Shown: positions 26,422-34,433 of the stretch, piece by piece
Layout of the letters: each line of letters opens with the position of its first letter
Numbering within the stretch: position 1 is the stretch's first letter
Assembly: GCA_014860445.1 (NCBI GenBank)
Contig: JACZJT010000057.1
Span: 33,161 to 97,160, forward strand
Source of the DNA: Burkholderiales bacterium
GTDB taxonomy: Bacteria; Pseudomonadota; Gammaproteobacteria; Burkholderiales; SG8-39
Length of the DNA stretch: 64,000 nt
Direction: 5' to 3'
Notes under the pieces: model-generated
Told to the model about the DNA's origin: nothing
Database searches by the model: none
The model's input: the letters and a program-made list of their open reading frames with translations, nothing else
Made by a program: the position numbers and the translations under genes

Positions 26422-27825
26422 TCACGGTTGACGCGACGGCGAGCGTCCTGTTCCACCAACTGCCGTGGAGCGACGTCGAGTTCGTAATGCCTTTACGTAC
26501 GCGCCAAAGTGCCTGTCGAGTTTCATAGTATGGTGCACCAGCCAATCGACCACCAGCAACTGGACTCGGAATAGGAGAAAGACTTTACCCCCAGAATGCA
26601 GGCTCTTTAGGTCTTTACTGAGCCTAGCGAATAATCTGGAGAATCGCTGGTGCTGCTCTAGTTGCAGATCAAGGAGCGGATAATTCTCCTCGCGCATGCG
26701 CTGCTCTTCGGTTTCGAAGTGCTCCTTGACGTACCGGCTGAGGAAGGCGAGGATTTCCTGCACCTGGGAAAATGCCGTCGCATTGCTCATGGCATGCACG
26801 AAGCGATTGGCAAGCGTAAAAAGTTCACGATGCTGTCTGTCTATCAACGGCTCACCCACGGCCATGGCCGGGCTCCATTTGACGGCCAACCCGATCTCGC
26901 CCGTGCCTTCATGAATTCTGCTCTTGGAGAAGCGTCGGCAACGCTCCATATATGCCAGCGCAGAGCTGTCCTCTGGGCACGCAGCTAGGCACTGTCGCAG
27001 CAGACGCCGTGCGGTCGGAATATCCTTGGAATGGTAATGCGCCAGAGCTTCTTCAAATATTGGCCTCGTCCGGCGCTTTGCCGTCCTCGTTCGCGGCGAG
27101 TCGGCCCGGAATACTTCGTAGACAGATTGGGGTTGTTCCTTGCCTCTCACCTTGACTCGGTCGATGAACCGAACGTCACGCGCAAGCGCTTCGGAGAGTC
27201 CGTAATAAGTGTGCTCAGTGATAAGAAGGGGAACGCCGTAGATTTTGGTCAAACCCTCTATTCGCGATGCCAGATTAACCGCGTCGCTGATCACCGTGGG
27301 TTCCATTCGGTGAGGCCCGCCTACCGCGCCTACCATCATGACGCCGGAGTTAAGACCGATGCCGATCTGGATCAGACTCTTTCCCGCGGCGACGCGCTTG
27401 ACGTTGAATTTCTTAAGCTGCTCTAGCATGCCGATTGCCGCTCTGACGGCGTCGTCCGCGCCGGTAGGAAAAAGCGCCATGATCGCGTCGCCGATGTACT
27501 TGTCGACAAATCCACGGTATCTGAACATGACCGGCTCCATCAGCCGCAGATACCCGTTGATGAACGCGAAGTTCTCCTGGCGCGTCATAGACTCCGACAA
27601 GGACGTGAAGCTGCGTATGTCCGAAAACATCACGGTCAAGTATCGCTCCGTGCTGTCTCCGAGCCGAAGGTCGGAGATATTTTCCTTGCCCATTAGTTCC
27701 AGAAATTGCCGAGGCACAAATCGGTTATAGGAGCGGACCAGCGCTAAGGTGGAAAGGCTGCTCGATGCATGACCACGATCTGGCCGGGAAGGCGGCCTGC
27801 CCACAACAGAGGATAAGGAAGACAT
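26422..27825 (-). CDS. Soluble class III adenylate cyclase fused to a C-terminal hemerythrin domain
   Basis: The 467-residue cytoplasmic protein has three parts. A class III cyclase catalytic domain (about 55-235) has metal Asp69 (MFSDIRSFT) and Asp113 (GDAIMALF), substrate-selecting Lys109 and Thr177, and Asn184/Arg188: the adenylate cyclase pattern. A helical, TPR-like linker (255-300) follows. A bacteriohemerythrin-type domain (about 318-445) has candidate diiron ligands His332, His369, Glu373, His392, His432 and Asp437; the position of the fourth canonical His is Gln388. There is no signal peptide or membrane segment. It probably makes cAMP in response to O2 or NO. A cAMP-binding kinase is encoded 19 kb away. 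Confidence 0.85.
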   Translation of the reverse strand: MSSLSSVVGRPPSRPDRGHASSSLSTLALVRSYNRFVPRQFLELMGKENISDLRLGDSTERYLTVMFSDIRSFTSLSESMTRQENFAFINGYLRLMEPVMFRYRGFVDKYIGDAIMALFPTGADDAVRAAIGMLEQLKKFNVKRVAAGKSLIQIGIGLNSGVMMVGAVGGPHRMEPTVISDAVNLASRIEGLTKIYGVPLLITEHTYYGLSEALARDVRFIDRVKVRGKEQPQSVYEVFRADSPRTRTAKRRTRPIFEEALAHYHSKDIPTARRLLRQCLAACPEDSSALAYMERCRRFSKSRIHEGTGEIGLAVKWSPAMAVGEPLIDRQHRELFTLANRFVHAMSNATAFSQVQEILAFLSRYVKEHFETEEQRMREENYPLLDLQLEQHQRFSRLFARLSKDLKSLHSGGKVFLLFRVQLLVVDWLVHHTMKLDRHFGAYVKALRTRRRSTAVGGTGRSPSRQP

Positions 27826-28603
27826 GTGCGGATTAGCCTAGAAATATACGAGTTCAGATTTCGGGCACCAGGCCTGATGGGCTTTTAATTGCCAGCGATC
27901 TGGCTGCCCACAATAGCCGGGTGTGAAGCAAGCACTAGATCACGCCCGCCCAAGCGATATCAGCAGAGTGTCGGCTCTCTTTCGGTTTCTTCATTGATCT
28001 AACGCAAAAGATTGGCGCACTCTGGGCGGTAGACAAAACTTACCGTGAATGCCAGCTAAGTGCCGGATGCTGAAGCAAATCCAGCAAGGGCCAGCGGCCG
28101 GTATCGTTCGCATTGCGGAAGAAGATACGGCAAGCCCGACAGCCCGCAGTGGGTCGCTTGCCGTCCCTGGACGATTTCGAAAGCGGATTTTGGCAGAAAT
28201 TTCAGCGCGCGGCGGGAGCCACGGGCAACAACCGGCCACGAAGAGTCACCGGAGAAACGAAAGCCCCGGCACCTGAACGGCTGCTCATGACAGAAGCTGA
28301 CGTTCGCGGACCGTTGCTGCAAGACGGCAGGTCGGGCGAACTCGCCATTAGTATTAGCCCAAGCGGCATTGCAATCCGCCGGGCGCAGGCACAATATCCG
28401 ACGATCACCATTCTCGGCGACTCCAATCGACCAACAAACTGAGACCATCGACCCGAGTCGTGGAAGACCGGAAAAGCTCGAATTCCGGTCGCTTCTTCTT
28501 ACGGCGGGAACTTTTTGCCGCCAGAACGCTCAAACGCCAGCAAATACAACACCCCCAGCCGTCAAAACGCATCTATTCAGCATTTAACCGAAAAGGTTGC
28601 TAT
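27826..28603. other. Gene-free, repeat-bearing spacer before htpX
   Basis: No convincing gene in 778 bp. The short ORFs here have no ribosome sites and no family resemblance. The stretch holds one copy of the 81-bp repeat (28158-28238). The rest looks like decayed sequence. The htpX promoter must lie near its right end. Confidence 0.6.
28158..28238 (+). repeat. 81-bp direct repeat, copy 1
   Basis: This block matches 31814-31894 in 78 of 81 positions and in the same orientation, beginning TTGCCGTCCCTGGA and ending ACCGGCCA. The differences are single bases at three points. The two copies enclose htpX, fccA, fccB and the dut remnant (3.6 kb). Confidence 0.85.
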
Positions 28604-29476
28604 ATGAAACGCATTGTTTTGTTCCTGGTAACCAACATCGCGGTGATGCTGGTGTTGTCGATTGTCCTCTCGGTGCTCGGCCTGGACCGCTTCCTAACGG
28701 CAAACGGCATCAATTACCAGACACTTCTCGGTTTCTCCTTGGTAATAGGTTTCGGTGGCTCCATTATCTCGCTGCTGATTTCCAAACCCATGGCGAAATG
28801 GTCCACCAGCGCACGCGTCATCGACGGCTCGGAAAATTCCACCGAATACTGGTTGGTACAGACGGTCCACACGCTTGCAGACAAAGCCGGCATCGGTCAT
28901 CCCGAGGTGGCCGTCTACGAAGGCGAACCCAATGCATTCGCCACCGGAGCTTTCAAGAACAGCGCCTTGGTCGCGGTATCGACTGGATTGCTGCAGTCGA
29001 TGAGCCGCGAGGAGGTCGAGGCGGTGCTCGGGCACGAGATCGGCCATGTGTCCAACGGTGACATGATCACGCTCACGCTGATTCAGGGCGTGGTGAATAC
29101 CTTCGTGATTTTTCTGTCGCGCATCATTGGTTTCTTTGTCGACAAGGTCATTTTCAAGACTGAACGCGGCGTGGGAATCGGCTACTACATTAGCTCGTTC
29201 GTTTGCCAGATCCTGCTGGGCATTCTTGCCTCCATGATCGTGGCTTGGTTCTCGCGCCGCCGCGAATTCCGCGCCGATGCGGCCTCCGCGCAATTGCTGG
29301 GTTCGCCTGCACCAATGGTCAAGGCGCTTTCGCGCTTGGGCGGGCTAGAGCCTGGCGCGCTACCGCAGTCCATGGCGGCGAGCGGCATCACCGACAAGGG
29401 TGGATTCATGGCGCTGTTTTCGACGCATCCACCCATCGAGGAACGCATCGCCGCGCTGAATAATCGCGCACAATAA
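28604..29476 (+). CDS. htpX: HtpX membrane metalloprotease
   Basis: The 290-residue inner-membrane zinc protease has two N-terminal hydrophobic helices (from [20 protein letters not shown]), the HExxH motif in [14 protein letters not shown] near residue 143, further membrane segments and a conserved [16 protein letters not shown]-terminus. It degrades misfolded membrane proteins under stress. The ATG at 28604 has AAAAGG seven nt upstream; the 48 codons before it are spurious. The gene is inside a segment flanked by direct repeats. Confidence 0.94.
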   Translation: MKRIVLFLVTNIAVMLVLSIVLSVLGLDRFLTANGINYQTLLGFSLVIGFGGSIISLLISKPMAKWSTSARVIDGSENSTEYWLVQTVHTLADKAGIGHPEVAVYEGEPNAFATGAFKNSALVAVSTGLLQSMSREEVEAVLGHEIGHVSNGDMITLTLIQGVVNTFVIFLSRIIGFFVDKVIFKTERGVGIGYYISSFVCQILLGILASMIVAWFSRRREFRADAASAQLLGSPAPMVKALSRLGGLEPGALPQSMAASGITDKGGFMALFSTHPPIEERIAALNNRAQ

Positions 29477-29970
29477 CCCGGTGCCCTTGGGGGTCATTTC
29501 CTCTGCTAGGCGTGACGATTCCAAGGAGTTTCTGCGGCAGCAATTGGCATAGTTGGAAGTTGCGCTACAGTGAACTTCAGGGGTCGCTTCGGGCGATAAG
29601 CGGAAATCGCTGACCGACTATCGAGCGGCGGATTGATCTCAAATTGCCGCCTTTCATGACGCCCAAGGCCGGGCGTCGGGCGGCCGACGAACTGCTGTTC
29701 GCGCGCCCGGTGAGCGGCGGCCCACTGGCGACTTTATTCGCACCCGGTTCTTCTACCTCTTTTGGCTTATGGGGCGTTAAGCCGGAAGGCGTACTTGACG
29801 GCAGCAAGACTCGAGTAGACACTCCAAAAAAATATTTCAAACGCTACCCCAAGAGAAGGAGACAACCTGCTGAAAAATATGCGTTGCACAATTGGCTGGT
29901 CTATTCTTCGGCAACGGCCGGATCGGCTGGGTTTTTCATCATAATTTAAATGGATAAGGAGGATGCCAAA
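29477..29970. other. Gene-free spacer between htpX and fccA
   Basis: I see no supported gene in 494 bp. An ORF at 29644-29949 has no ribosome site and low-complexity composition. The fccA ribosome site AGGAGG lies at its right end (29957-29962). Confidence 0.55.
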
Positions 29971-30273
29971 ATGAGTACAAGCAAGCTGGCGGCCATGCTG
30001 GCAGTTGCGAGTCTGCTCGCCAGCCAGCCCGTTACCGCGGCGGATGCAGGCGGCGCGATCATCGCTGCACAGTGCAACGGTTGTCATGGCTTCGAGGGAG
30101 CCAGCAAGGGCGCCGCCCCGGCGCTGAAAGGCAAGCCGGCGCAGCATTTGTCCCGGAGCATGAAGGACTACAAGTCCGGAAAGGCGAAAGGCAGCATCAT
30201 GAACCGGATCGCCAAGGGTTACAGCGATGCCGAATTGGATAACGTGGCCAAGTATTACAGCGGTTTAAAGTGA
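29971..30273 (+). CDS. fccA: FccA, cytochrome c subunit of sulfide dehydrogenase
   Basis: The 100-residue periplasmic protein has a signal peptide (about 1-22, ending VTAAD) and one heme-binding CNGCH motif in AQCNGCHGFEG, with a distal Met in SIMNRIAKGYSDAELDNVAKYYSGLK. Such small monoheme c-type subunits accept electrons from the FccB flavoprotein. The ATG at 29971 has an AGGAGG site eight nt upstream. The next gene, fccB, begins 12 nt later, so the two form an operon. Confidence 0.87.
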   Translation: MSTSKLAAMLAVASLLASQPVTAADAGGAIIAAQCNGCHGFEGASKGAAPALKGKPAQHLSRSMKDYKSGKAKGSIMNRIAKGYSDAELDNVAKYYSGLK

Positions 30274-30285
30274 GGGGACACGAAA

Positions 30286-31578
30286 ATGACAATGAATAGA
30301 CGGGGTTTCATCAAGGCCATGGGTGCGGCCGGTGCTGTATCGAGCCTTGCCCTGGGAGGCTGCAGCATGGCCGGCTTCCGGCCCGGCGGCGGTCACGTGG
30401 TGATTATCGGAGGTGGCGCGGGTGGGGCTACCTGCGCCAAGTACCTCCGCCATTTCGACTCCGGCATCAAGGTGACCGTGGTGGAACCCAAGACGCAGTT
30501 CGCCACCTGCTTCATGAGCAACTGGGTTATCGGAGGACTCAGGGATCAGAATTGGATCACCCATGGATACGCGGAATGGTCGAAGAAGCACGGTATCGAC
30601 ATGGTGCACGATACGGCGGTGAGCATCGATCCGGTCGCAAAGGTCGTCAAGACCAAGGGCGGGCAGAGCATCAAGTACGATCGCTGCGTAGTCTCTCCGG
30701 GCGTGGATTTCCGCTATGACACCATCGAAGGTTACGACGCGGCCGTCGCCGAAACCATACCCCACGCCTGGCACGCCGGGCCGCAGACGGCGCTGCTGCG
30801 CAAACAGCTGGAGGCCATGCGGGATGGGGGGCTGTTTGTACTTACCGCGCCGCCGAACCCGTTCCGCTGCCCGCCGGGACCCTACGAGCGGGCCAGCCTG
30901 GTGGCCGACTACTTCAAGAAGCACAAGCCGAAATCGAAGGTCCTGATTCTGGATGCCAAGGACGCGTTCTCCAAGCAGGGCTTGTTCGTGGCAGGCTGGA
31001 AGGAGCACTATGGCTATGGCACCAGCAACAGCATGATCGAATGGCGCTCAAAAGCCAACGATGGCATGGCGCGCGCGATCAAGGCAGGCAGCCGCACGGT
31101 CGTCACAGAGTTCGGTGAAATCAAGGCCGATGTGCTGAACGTGGTGCCGGCGCAGAAGGCGGGGCACATCGCAGCAGTCGCCGGCCTCACCGATGCTTCA
31201 GGCTGGTGCCCGGTCGATCCTCTCACCTGGGAATCCAAGTTGCACAAGGGCATCCACGTAATTGGTGACGCCGCCATCCAGGCGCCCATACCCAAGTCGG
31301 GCTATGCGGCGAACTCCGAGGCCAAGGTCTGCGCCGCGGCCATCGTCGCCTTGTTGAACGGCAACACACCGCCGACGCCGTCCTGGGTCAACACCTGCTA
31401 CAGCCTGGTGACGCCCACCCACGGCCTCTCCGTGGCGGGCGTGTACAACTACGTGGACGGCAAGATCGCCGAGGTGAAAGGCGCCGGCGGTTTGACGCCC
31501 ATGAACGGCGATTACAGCACGGAAGCAATCTACGCCGAGAGTTGGTACAAGAACATCATCGACGACATGTTTGGTTAA
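30286..31578 (+). CDS. fccB: FccB, flavoprotein subunit of flavocytochrome c sulfide dehydrogenase
   Basis: The 430-residue periplasmic flavoprotein oxidises sulfide to sulfur and passes electrons to FccA. The N-terminus MTMNRRGFIKAMGAAGAVSSLALGGC holds a Tat-type RR-GF motif. The FAD site is HVVIIGGGAGGATCAKYL (residues 37-54). The redox disulfide is Cys195 (FRCPPGPYER) and Cys371 (VNTCYSLV), 176 residues apart, as in the Allochromatium enzyme (Cys161/Cys337). The C-terminal dimer domain is intact. It is followed by a strong terminator. Confidence 0.92.
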   Translation: MTMNRRGFIKAMGAAGAVSSLALGGCSMAGFRPGGGHVVIIGGGAGGATCAKYLRHFDSGIKVTVVEPKTQFATCFMSNWVIGGLRDQNWITHGYAEWSKKHGIDMVHDTAVSIDPVAKVVKTKGGQSIKYDRCVVSPGVDFRYDTIEGYDAAVAETIPHAWHAGPQTALLRKQLEAMRDGGLFVLTAPPNPFRCPPGPYERASLVADYFKKHKPKSKVLILDAKDAFSKQGLFVAGWKEHYGYGTSNSMIEWRSKANDGMARAIKAGSRTVVTEFGEIKADVLNVVPAQKAGHIAAVAGLTDASGWCPVDPLTWESKLHKGIHVIGDAAIQAPIPKSGYAANSEAKVCAAAIVALLNGNTPPTPSWVNTCYSLVTPTHGLSVAGVYNYVDGKIAEVKGAGGLTPMNGDYSTEAIYAESWYKNIIDDMFG

Positions 31579-31596
31579 GCGCTCCCGGCGCTAAGA

Positions 31597-31628
31597 AAAC
31601 AGGCCGCGTATGCGGCCTGTTTTTTTTC
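31597..31628 (+). terminator. Rho-independent terminator after fccB
   Basis: AAACAGGCCGC (31597-31607) and GCGGCCTGTTT (31612-31622) form an 11-bp stem with a GTAT loop, followed by a T run to 31627. It ends the fccAB transcript and also abuts the dut remnant, whose stop codon is at 31627-31629. Confidence 0.9.
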
Positions 31629-31753
31629 AGTGCTTGCCCGTGCTGCCGAAGCCGCCGGCGGCGCGCCCGCTCGCGGCGAAGTCATCGACCACGTTGAGTT
31701 TTCCCTGCAGTACCGGCACCACCACCAGTTGGGCAATGCGCTGAGCGTGAACG
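31627..31753 (-). pseudogene. dut: Truncated dUTPase (dut) 3' remnant
   Basis: On the minus strand, ending with TGA at 31629-31627, the frame reads [20 protein letters not shown], then [19 protein letters not shown]. This is the typical C-terminus of dUTP diphosphatase, with the final Gly-rich GGFGSTG arm. The similarity fades around 31745-31753, and no start or upstream domain is seen, so only the last 40 or so codons remain. The 81-bp repeat lies about 60 bp further right, suggesting a rearrangement cut the gene. Confidence 0.8.
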
Positions 31754-31813
31754 CGCTTCCAGTACTGCGCTCTGTACGCATAGCTATCTCCGGAATCGAA
31801 GCGATTCGATCTA

Positions 31814-31894
31814 TTGCCGTCCCTGGAAGATTTCGAAAGCGGATTTTGGCAGAAATTTCAGCGCGCGGCTGGAGCCACGGGCAACGACCGGCCA
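31814..31894 (+). repeat. 81-bp direct repeat, copy 2
   Basis: Copy of 28158-28238 in the same orientation with three single-base differences. It lies beside the truncated dut gene, so the copies mark the edges of the htpX-fccAB segment. Confidence 0.85.
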
Positions 31895-32004
31895 GGATCA
31901 GCCACTGCAGGAGTGAAGCTGCTATGCCCGCTTCAGAACTGCAAGTCGCCGCTCAGCGTTTAGCGATGAAGGCCCGCAGTGATCCTAAGCGGCCGATAAA
32001 TTGC

Positions 32005-32361
32005 CTACGATACCGACGCCAAAGATAGCCGCACTCGTATCCTGCTCGGCCAGGAAAAAATACGGGCGAAGAAGGTGTTGATCTCCTCGTTTCGAGTGCG
32101 GTGAGCTTGGCACTCTAACGCCTTGCGTACAGCGACGGGATTTTTGCGGTACAGATCGAGCAGCGTCGGCGAGTAGGCAGTGTAGAGAGCGGCTCCCTTT
32201 TCGTCGACTCTCATGGCGTTGTAGGCCTCCATCCTGTTGTCCTTAGGATCGTCGTGCGGTGACGGGCACAACGTGTCTGAGCTGACGTGGATTAAGGCAC
32301 CACATTCAACTTTTGACTTCAATACTTCGGTTTTTCCAAACTCCAGTTCTTGAGCGCTCAT
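32005..32361 (-). CDS. Hypothetical protein
   Basis: The 118-residue ORF starts MSAQELEFGKTEVLKSKVEC with an AAGGAGAT site six to eight nt upstream, which supports translation. It includes SSDTLCPSPHDDPKDNRMEAYNAMRVDEKGAALYTAYSPTLLDLYRKNP and ends in a basic tail FARIFSWPSRIRVRLSLASVS that may have been altered by the nearby rearrangement. I do not recognise a family. No signal peptide or membrane segment is apparent. It lies downstream of the hydrolase-LuxR gene on the same strand, 157 nt away. Confidence 0.5.
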   Translation of the reverse strand: MSAQELEFGKTEVLKSKVECGALIHVSSDTLCPSPHDDPKDNRMEAYNAMRVDEKGAALYTAYSPTLLDLYRKNPVAVRKALECQAHRTRNEEINTFFARIFSWPSRIRVRLSLASVS

Positions 32362-32483
32362 GGGTTATCTCCTTGGTCATTTGGAGCGGCAATGCGCCGG
32401 TCTCGACAGGCACATGATGGGCTTGAGCTGATGTGGCCGCATGAGGCGGCTGTCCCGAGTCGGCAAGAAAACTGGCCGAAATG

Positions 32484-32501
32484 CCGGGACAGGAGTCCCG
32501 G
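32484..32501 (-). terminator. Hairpin after the hydrolase-LuxR gene
   Basis: CCGGGAC (32484-32490) and GTCCCGG (32495-32501) form a 7-bp GC stem with an AGGA loop, 17 nt beyond the stop codon of the hydrolase-LuxR gene. A weak T stretch follows on the minus strand. It is a plausible terminator but not a textbook one. Confidence 0.4.
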
Positions 32502-32518
32502 GTGAGAGACTACGGAGT

Positions 32519-33583
32519 CTAGGTCTTTCCCATGCCCTTATTGCGGGCAAGGACTATGGCCTGGGGGCGGTTTTCGACGTCAAGTTTGTCAAAAATGCGA
32601 GTGATATTGTTTCGAACGGTCTTCTCTGCGAGCCCTAGATGGGCGGCGATCTGAGCGTTATCCAACCCCTGTGCAATGCGCTCAAGCACCTCAGCTTCCC
32701 TCGCAGTGAGTTGAGTGAAAGCCCCGACCCCTCCATCACCAGCAGGACGCGGAATGAACGCTTCCAACTCCTCGAAGAACTGTTGGAACGCCGGCTCATG
32801 GGGGAGCAGGATGTGGTTGTCCGTCTCAAGAGGTACCAAGCGCGCGCCCGGAATGAGGCCCGCTAGTCGCAAACCCTCGTCGAACGGCGCTCGACGATCG
32901 CCTCGGGCGTGAAGGATCAGTGTCGGACATTTGACCCGGGATGCCGCCTCGCGCACGTCAATCGAAAACAGACTGCGGATGGCGCGCACCGCGTTCTCTG
33001 ACGTTGCCGATTTGCGCTCCAACTCGCTCATGGAATTTAGCTGCTCAAGCGTTCCGCCTGGCATAAATTGCATTGAAAACATCTGTCGGTAGGTAGGGTC
33101 GTCACCTCCCCAACCCACTTCAATCAGTTTCAGTTGTGCCTGCAACTCTTCAACGCGTTGAGGAGGAAGCTCGCGGTTCATGGCTCCTCGCGCATAGCTA
33201 CCCAGAAGAATTAACTGCGTGACACGTTCCGGATGGCGTACAGCGTACTCCACCGCGATTGCACCACCTTGAGAGTGACCGAGAAGAGCAAAGCGGTCCA
33301 GGCCGGCGGTGTTCACCACAGCTTCGAGATCACGCACCCAAGCATCAAGCGAGACATCAGCGACTTCCCAATCAGAGAGTCCGCAGCCGCGCGGGTCCAT
33401 TCGCAGAAGCATGTGAGATCGTGACAATGATTCGATCCACGTCTTCCAGATCGGGCTATGCCATTCGTACTCGAGATGTGAAAACCAGTGCGGAGCCCTG
33501 ACGAGATTCGAACCGTCGCCCACTGTTGCATAGGCGATCCGGGTGTTTTCAAAACCCTTGCAAAATCGAATCTGCTGATTCAT
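32519..33583 (-). CDS. Alpha/beta-hydrolase domain fused to a LuxR-type DNA-binding domain
   Basis: The 354-residue cytoplasmic protein has an alpha/beta-hydrolase domain (about 1-275) with a full apparent triad: nucleophile Ser104 in GHSQGG, Asp229 (HARGDRRAPF) and His257 (TDNHILL). A C-terminal LuxR helix-turn-helix (about 290-346, LTAREAEVLERIAQGLDNAQIAAHLGLAEKTVRNNITRIFDKL) follows. The hydrolase could serve as a sensor that binds or cleaves an ester or lactone, with DNA binding as output. The target is unknown; no partner gene is adjacent. The ATG has no obvious Shine-Dalgarno site, and the intact triad suggests true catalysis and not a dead sensor. Confidence 0.85.
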   Translation of the reverse strand: MNQQIRFCKGFENTRIAYATVGDGSNLVRAPHWFSHLEYEWHSPIWKTWIESLSRSHMLLRMDPRGCGLSDWEVADVSLDAWVRDLEAVVNTAGLDRFALLGHSQGGAIAVEYAVRHPERVTQLILLGSYARGAMNRELPPQRVEELQAQLKLIEVGWGGDDPTYRQMFSMQFMPGGTLEQLNSMSELERKSATSENAVRAIRSLFSIDVREAASRVKCPTLILHARGDRRAPFDEGLRLAGLIPGARLVPLETDNHILLPHEPAFQQFFEELEAFIPRPAGDGGVGAFTQLTAREAEVLERIAQGLDNAQIAAHLGLAEKTVRNNITRIFDKLDVENRPQAIVLARNKGMGKT

Positions 33584-34005
33584 TGACTTGAATTGCCGTT
33601 TCAGTTGCTCAAGTAATTCCGCTTGTATTGCAGAGGTCCGCCAATGGGAACAGGAAGCCTACAATCTCATACTATCTTATAGTGATTCCCCGACCGAGGC
33701 GCAAACGCGAAACATACCCGGTTAAAAGGTCTTCCGCCAATGACAGCTGCTTAGCTAGGGCGCACCGATCGTTTGCCATGATCGAACGGCAGGTATCGCT
33801 GGAAGCCGTCCTTCGCCACCGAGGCTGTGAATGACGCCTTCGGGTCGGGAACCGGCCGCTGACTCCGAAATCGTCAGCGGCCGGTTCCCGCGTTGAAGAG
33901 CCCATCCTGCAACCCTTGGCCACTTGATCGGTGACGTTCAGTTGCATGATCTGCGGCGAATATCATCCGTGACTGCGAGATGCAGGTGTCCGTAAACGCC
34001 CGTCC
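33584..34005. other. Gene-free spacer with a perfect 18-bp inverted repeat
   Basis: I see no credible gene in 422 bp; the minus-strand ORF at 33672-33947 is a chance frame. The notable feature is the 33846-33890 hairpin. Promoter signals for the hydrolase-LuxR gene should lie at the left end. Confidence 0.55.
33846..33890. repeat. Perfect 18-bp inverted repeat
   Basis: CGGGAACCGGCCGCTGAC (33846-33863) is followed after nine bases by GTCAGCGGCCGGTTCCCG (33873-33890). There is no T tract on either side. It may be a REP-like element or the remnant end of a mobile element. No second copy was seen in this window. Confidence 0.8.
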
Positions 34006-34341
34006 CTATTGACTCTCAGGCCAACGGGGTTGTTTGGATGCATTGTTGCGAGAACGTACGCCGAGCCGCGTCGGGTCAAGCCAGCTTCTGTTCTCCAGCA
34101 TTTTCAACACCGCCTTGCCGAAAGCAGTGAGATCGCGTGTATCGGTGCGAATCACGCGCATGACGACTTGCCTGTCTTCCATCGGCGCCTTGGACGTTGC
34201 CAAAAACGCTTTGGGCGCGACGAGGTAGGCGACGACGCGATCGTGCCGCTCGATCGCCACCGGTGCGTGCGAACTTGCCTCGAGCAGCTGACCAAAGCGG
34301 TTCTTCGCCGATGTCGTGTCGAACGTCTCCATTTGCCACAT
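34006..34341 (-). CDS. Phd/YefM-family antitoxin-like protein (orphan)
   Basis: The 111-residue protein begins MWQMETFDTTSAKNRFGQLLEASSHAPVAIERHDRVVAYLVAPKAF, the usual N-terminal fold of Phd/YefM antitoxins. The C-terminal 40 residues (TRDLTAFGKAVLKMLENRS...) are unlike known toxin-binding tails. No toxin ORF follows or precedes it. Met4 at 34332 is an alternative start. The upstream direct repeat TTTAGCT (34341-34347 and 34350-34356) could be an autoregulatory site. Confidence 0.65.
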   Translation of the reverse strand: MWQMETFDTTSAKNRFGQLLEASSHAPVAIERHDRVVAYLVAPKAFLATSKAPMEDRQVVMRVIRTDTRDLTAFGKAVLKMLENRSWLDPTRLGVRSRNNASKQPRWPESQ

Positions 34342-34433
34342 TTAGCTAATTTAGCTCAATTTATCCAGCGCGAAGCACCGGCGCGGAAAATCTACGGCAG
34401 ATCTCCAGACGAAGGACACGCTGCGTTCATGCG

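Larger units (their letters stand above)
31579..32004. other. Spacer after fccB: terminator, dut remnant and 81-bp repeat copy 2
   Basis: This 426-bp stretch has no complete gene. It contains the fccB terminator, the 3' end of a dUTPase gene on the minus strand, and the second 81-bp repeat. The remainder looks decayed. Confidence 0.6.

Noticed and set aside
28049..28442. Short ORFs across the first 81-bp repeat
   Set aside because: The shared peptide is only a translation of the repeat, and the frame breaks outside it.
29644..29949. 101-codon ORF between htpX and fccA
   Set aside because: It has no ribosome site or family resemblance and runs into the fccA control region.
33672..33947. Minus-strand ORF across the 18-bp inverted repeat
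   Set aside because: No start signal and the frame contains the hairpin; better explained as chance.
33601..34005. tRNA or small RNA gene in the gene-free spacers
   Set aside because: No cloverleaf or conserved RNA motif was found; the hairpin alone does not define an RNA gene.
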